DNA from: Deltaproteobacteria bacterium
GTDB lineage: Bacteria; Myxococcota_A; UBA796; SXON01
Direction: 5' to 3'
DNA: 37,932 nt
NCBI GenBank assembly: GCA_947486185.1
Contig: CANKTH010000044.1
Location: 1-37,932 of the forward strand
How positions within the stretch are numbered: position 1 is the stretch's first letter; every line of letters begins with the position of its first letter. Positions 34,449 through 37,932 of this stretch are shown one piece after another. The notes under the pieces were generated by a model. That model worked only from the letters and a program-made list of their open reading frames with translations, ran no database searches and was not told the origin of the DNA. The position numbers were made by a program, and so were the translations under genes.

Positions 34449-35954
34449 TCAGGCCCTCGCCGGCACCGGACGCTCTACGCCGTAGAGCTTCCCCTGCCGG
34501 CGCCAGAGGTGCGCCACCAGGTCTTCGACCGGATCACGGTCGCCAACGGCGTCGCGGAAGAGCTCTGGGGCGTCCTTGAGGTGGCCCCGCGAATGCACCC
34601 GCTCGCGTAACCACTCCAAGATCGTGCCAAAACGTCCCTGATCCACGTCCGCCCACAAGCCCGGGATGTCACGTTCCACACACACGGCGTAGCTCGCGGC
34701 GTAGAGGTTCCCCACGGTGTAGCTTGGGAAATAGCCGAAGTAGCCACTGGACCAGTGCACATCCTGGAGCACCCCCGTCCGGAGATCCGGCGGGGTGACC
34801 CCCACCCGGCGCGTGTAGGCGCTCCGCCACGCTTCGGGCAGATCCCGTGCCTGGAGCTTACCCTCCAGGAGCGCGACCTCCAGTTCGTAGCGCACGATGA
34901 TGTGAAGGTTGTACGTCGCTTCGTCCGAGGAGACCCGGATCAACGACCGCCGAACCCGGTTGCTCGCCGCGTAGAGCTGCTCGGCGGTGATCGGCAGGTC
35001 GGGCCAGATCCCCTGCATCCGGGGCACGAGGTACTTGCAGAAGGACAAGGACCGACCGATAAAATTCTCCCAGAAGCGCGACTGGGACTCGTGAATGCCA
35101 CAGCCAGCGGCGTGGTTGAGGCCGGTACCGTCCCAGTCGGCCCGGAGGCCCTGCTCGTAGAGTCCGTGCCCGCATTCATGTACGGTTGAACCCAGGGTGT
35201 TGAGGAGATCTCCGGCGTGCAGGTGGGTCGTGAGCCGGACATCCTGGGGGTGGATGCCGCAGGTGAAGGGGTGTTCGGACTCGTCGAGCCGGCCGCGCTT
35301 CAGATCGAAGCCGAGGTCACGGAGGATCCGCATCGAAAGGCGCTTCTGGCCTTCGGTGTCGAGCGTAGGCAACGATGCGCCCTCGGGCTCGGGCCGGCCA
35401 TCCAGCGCGTTCAGGAAGATCCCCAGCTCCGACGCCAGCCTCTCGAACATCGGCGACAGCTCGGCCACGGTCGCGCCCGGGTCGTACTCCTCCAGGAGCG
35501 CGTCGTAGGGGTGGGCCGCCGCGCCGAGCCGCTCCGCCTGCTCGCGGACCAGATCGATCAAGCGCTGGAGGGGGGCAGCGAAGGGTTCGAAATCATCCGC
35601 TTCTTTCGCCTTGATCCAGGCCGAAAATCCCTCAGCGCGCGCCAGGGCGAGCTCACCCACCAGCCGCGCGGGGAGGCGCGTAGAACGTTCGTACCGGCGC
35701 CGGGCGTTCCGTACGGCGGCCTGCTGGACCTCGTCGGAGCCCGCCTCCGGGAGCGCGCCCAGCCAGCCGCCGACCTCAGGCGCCGTCCAGCGTTCGTGCT
35801 GGAGCCGCGACAGCACCTCCGAGTGCCCCCCGCGGGGTGCCCCCCCTTCGCTGGGCATGTAGGTCTGCTGGTCCCACTCGAGCACTCCGAGCGCCCCCGC
35901 GATCGCGTCAACCTCACGAATTCGGCTTTGTAACGAGGTCCACGGCGACGACAT
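34449..35954 (-). CDS. M32-family metallocarboxypeptidase (Taq type)
   Basis: This 501-aa protein is all-helical. The zinc site is HECGH (H259, E260, H263), followed by GCGIHESQSRFWENFIGRS, whose Glu is the third ligand. The N-terminal ALGVLEWDQQTYMP and the C-terminal YASGYFG-like SSGYFGYFPSYTVGNLYAAS are typical of M32 enzymes. They trim C-terminal residues from peptides in the cytoplasm. There is no signal peptide. The ATG at 35954 lies 48 bp after the helicase stop; its stop is 12 bp from queA. Confidence 0.95.
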   Translation of the reverse strand: MSSPWTSLQSRIREVDAIAGALGVLEWDQQTYMPSEGGAPRGGHSEVLSRLQHERWTAPEVGGWLGALPEAGSDEVQQAAVRNARRRYERSTRLPARLVGELALARAEGFSAWIKAKEADDFEPFAAPLQRLIDLVREQAERLGAAAHPYDALLEEYDPGATVAELSPMFERLASELGIFLNALDGRPEPEGASLPTLDTEGQKRLSMRILRDLGFDLKRGRLDESEHPFTCGIHPQDVRLTTHLHAGDLLNTLGSTVHECGHGLYEQGLRADWDGTGLNHAAGCGIHESQSRFWENFIGRSLSFCKYLVPRMQGIWPDLPITAEQLYAASNRVRRSLIRVSSDEATYNLHIIVRYELEVALLEGKLQARDLPEAWRSAYTRRVGVTPPDLRTGVLQDVHWSSGYFGYFPSYTVGNLYAASYAVCVERDIPGLWADVDQGRFGTILEWLRERVHSRGHLKDAPELFRDAVGDRDPVEDLVAHLWRRQGKLYGVERPVPARA

Positions 35955-36002
35955 CGAGGGGCTCCAAAAGGCAGGCCCGCTAACACCCGGTGCAGGGTGC
36001 GC

Positions 36003-37932
36003 CTACCCGCCCCCGCCCTCGCCCTCAAAGAAGCGCCGGAGCGCCGCGGCAGGATCGCGGGCGCGGACGGGAGCCCAGTCCTCCGGGAAAAACTCCTGGA
36101 TCTCTCTTTGTAAGAAGCGCTGACAGATCAAGACCACCGCGCCCCGATCTTCGGGGCGCCGCACCACCCGCCCCGCCGCCTGCACGACCCGCGTGAGGCC
36201 CGGATGCAGCCACGCACGCCGATAACCTTCGCCGTGCTGCTCCTCCTCCCACTCCTCCTGAAGCCGCCGCTCCAACGAGGGCGGCGGTAGTCCCGGCCCC
36301 ACCACGAACACCGCGCGTAAGGCGTCCCCCGCGAGGTCCACCCCCTCGCCGAAGATGCCCCCCATCACCGCGAGAAGCACCTTCGGCGGCCCGGGCGCGC
36401 GCATCGTGTCGAGGATCAGGCTCCGCTCAGCCTCGGACATGCCCGGCTCCTGGCGGAGCGCCTCTCGGCCGCCCAGATCAACCCGTAGCACGAGGTCGGC
36501 GCGCTGCTCGAAGCTCGAGAAAAACACAGCACAATTGCCTGGAACCGCCCCGATGCCCGCGCTCAGAGCCTGCGCCACCCGGTCCCGATCACGCTCCCGG
36601 TGTTTCCAGGCCGTCGAGAGCCCCGACACCACCAGGACGAGGCGGTTCTCCGGAGGGAATGTAGATAGAAATGACCTTTTCCTGAGTGTGCGCGCTCCCG
36701 GGAGCCCCACTTGATCGGCCCACACCTCCATCGGGCGGAGGGTCGCCGACATCGCGATCACGGCGCCCGGCTCCGCGAGCTGGGGACCGAGGATAGCCGA
36801 AGGATCGCGGCAGAACAGGCGAATTCCAGCGTCGCTTCCGATGAGCACCGTCTCCGGCCCACTCTCCCGCAGCACCCGGGCGAAACGGTCCACCGCCCGG
36901 GCCAGCTCGGGCCACGGATCGGGGTCCGGCGCCCGCACCCGCAGATGGTCAAGCGCAAGCTCATCAAACCGGTCGCGCAGGTCCTCCCAGCGCCGCGGCG
37001 GCACCTCCACCAGCTGCTCAGGCCCCGCCCACTCGCTCACGACCCGGAGAGGCAGCTCGTCGAGCTCCGCGACGACGTCGTCCGCGAGCCGTCGGAGCAG
37101 GTGTTGCTCGGGCGCGCGGTACGCTGCCAGGACCGCGTCCACTACGCTCCGGGTCACCGCGGGCGAACCCCACTGCCGGGCCCGCTCCACGAGCTGGTGC
37201 GCCTCGTCGATCACCACGACGTCGTCGGGCCCCCCGAGGCTCAGCAGGTGACCGTCAGGGTCAAAAAAGTAGTTCAGATCCCCGATCACGACGTCCACCG
37301 CCTCGGTGCAGTCTCTCGCCAGCGCCGCTGGACACACCTCGGCGGACAGGCTCAGGGCCGAGAGCCGCTCGGGCAGGAGCACCCCCTCGGAGGCGGCCCG
37401 TTCGACCAGATCGGAGTCAAGCAGTTTCGTGTGGTAGTTCCTAGCAAATCGACACACTTCCGGTCGGCAGTCCGGGCTCTCGCCCTCGCCCAGGGCGGTC
37501 CTGAGACACACCTTGTCGCGCGCCCGGAGCGTCACGCTTCGAATCGGCGTCCCGGCGGCCACCACCGCGCGTAATGCCGCCTCCGCCACCGCTTGTTGGG
37601 GTCCTCTGGCGGTCGCCCACAAGACCCTGCGCCCGGTCAGGGCCGCAGCGCGCAGCACACCATGGAGCGCGGCCGCGGTCTTTCCAGCGCCGGTGGGCGC
37701 CTCCAGGAGCAGTGCCCCCCCCTCCAGGACGGTGCCTTCCACCTCGTTGACCATCTCGTCCTGGCCCGCACGGAAGGCCGAGAAGGGGAAGCGCACCGGG
37801 CTCGTGCGCCGCAGCGCCAGCCGGTGTAGGCGGCGCTCCCGTGTGAGCACCACCCGACCGAGCCGCGCAGCCACCCGGTCACCGAGGAGCGGATCCGCCT
37901 CCACCGCGAGGATCTTCGAGGAGCCGTCCACC
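36003..37932 (-). CDS. DinG/XPD-like Fe-S DNA helicase, N-terminus cut by window edge
   Basis: The frame is open to the right edge (at least 642 residues), and the beginning of the protein is probably missing. It is a superfamily 2 helicase. LLLEAPTGAGKT is Walker A and VVIDEAHQL the DEAH box. AMSATLRPM is motif III, VMGGIFGEGVDL motif V, and QAAGRVVRRPEDRG motif VI. Between Walker A and DEAH are clustered Cys (KVC, PDC, EVC, AEVCP) that should hold a 4Fe-4S cluster as in XPD and DinG. The tail NYFFDPDGH is DinG/Rad3-like. It unwinds DNA 5'-to-3' by family. Bacterial members of this type often carry an N-terminal nuclease-like region, which would lie outside the window. It heads the long minus run. 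Confidence 0.9.
   Translation of the reverse strand, partial: VDGSSKILAVEADPLLGDRVAARLGRVVLTRERRLHRLALRRTSPVRFPFSAFRAGQDEMVNEVEGTVLEGGALLLEAPTGAGKTAAALHGVLRAAALTGRRVLWATARGPQQAVAEAALRAVVAAGTPIRSVTLRARDKVCLRTALGEGESPDCRPEVCRFARNYHTKLLDSDLVERAASEGVLLPERLSALSLSAEVCPAALARDCTEAVDVVIGDLNYFFDPDGHLLSLGGPDDVVVIDEAHQLVERARQWGSPAVTRSVVDAVLAAYRAPEQHLLRRLADDVVAELDELPLRVVSEWAGPEQLVEVPPRRWEDLRDRFDELALDHLRVRAPDPDPWPELARAVDRFARVLRESGPETVLIGSDAGIRLFCRDPSAILGPQLAEPGAVIAMSATLRPMEVWADQVGLPGARTLRKRSFLSTFPPENRLVLVVSGLSTAWKHRERDRDRVAQALSAGIGAVPGNCAVFFSSFEQRADLVLRVDLGGREALRQEPGMSEAERSLILDTMRAPGPPKVLLAVMGGIFGEGVDLAGDALRAVFVVGPGLPPPSLERRLQEEWEEEQHGEGYRRAWLHPGLTRVVQAAGRVVRRPEDRGAVVLICQRFLQREIQEFFPEDWAPVRARDPAAALRRFFEGEGGGG

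Overview
The window is very GC-rich (roughly 70% by eye) and densely coded, with many start/stop overlaps. It carries several lipoproteins with Asp-rich or DDDCDG-type repeats, a sigma-54 two-component system, a stand-alone PAAR protein and a queA-tgt-yajC-secD-secF run. Together these suggest a Myxococcota/Deltaproteobacteria-like chromosome, probably an uncultured or little-studied lineage. This placement is inference from gene content and style; there is no rRNA in the window.

Layout. (1) 1-3694, minus: two tandem paralogous secreted lipoproteins with MopE-like DDDCDG repeats; the first runs off the left edge. (2) 3938-4780, plus: an SDR enzyme close to peroxisomal trans-2-enoyl-CoA reductase (PECR). 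(3) 5014-20533: a heavy-metal efflux locus of about 15.5 kb, bracketed by two 159-bp direct repeats (4841-4999 and 20539-20697). Its left arm (minus) reads histidine kinase, sigma-54 response regulator, a 53-aa small ORF, a fused membrane-fusion protein, a CzcA-like RND pump and a His-rich lipoprotein. Its right arm (plus) reads a TolC-like channel with a Met/Gly-rich insert, a CusB-like adaptor and a CusA-like pump. A short Asp-repeat lipoprotein gene lies between the arms. (4) 20759-23034, minus: an alpha/beta-hydrolase lipoprotein and a small unknown protein. (5) 23182-24332, plus: a PAAR protein overlapping a zinc-ribbon methyltransferase. (6) 24305-37932, minus: a long housekeeping run comprising a DinG/XPD-like helicase, M32 carboxypeptidase, QueA, Tgt, YajC, SecD, SecF, a HU/IHF protein, a secreted unknown, a PhoH-like PIN/ATPase, biotin ligase and a membrane sulfatase-fold protein.

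The most interesting part is the metal locus. Each arm is preceded by a good sigma-54 -24/-12 promoter (GG-N10-GC): 13737-13752 on minus before the kinase, and 14837-14852 on plus before the TolC-like gene. The locus also encodes its own sigma-54 activator. A repeated GACCCTC/GAGGGTC heptamer lies upstream of the plus promoter and could be the activator's enhancer site. The simplest model is that the kinase senses a metal in the periplasm, phosphorylates the regulator, and the regulator switches on both arms: a Cu(I)/Ag(I) pump (CusA, with all three conserved transport methionines), a second RND pump lacking those methionines, and one shared outer-membrane channel. Unusual parts are the translationally coupled 53-aa ORF, the Met-rich insert placed where the TolC periplasmic tip should be, the N-terminal fusion on one adaptor, and the flanking direct repeats.

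No tRNA, rRNA, CRISPR array, transposase or integrase was seen.
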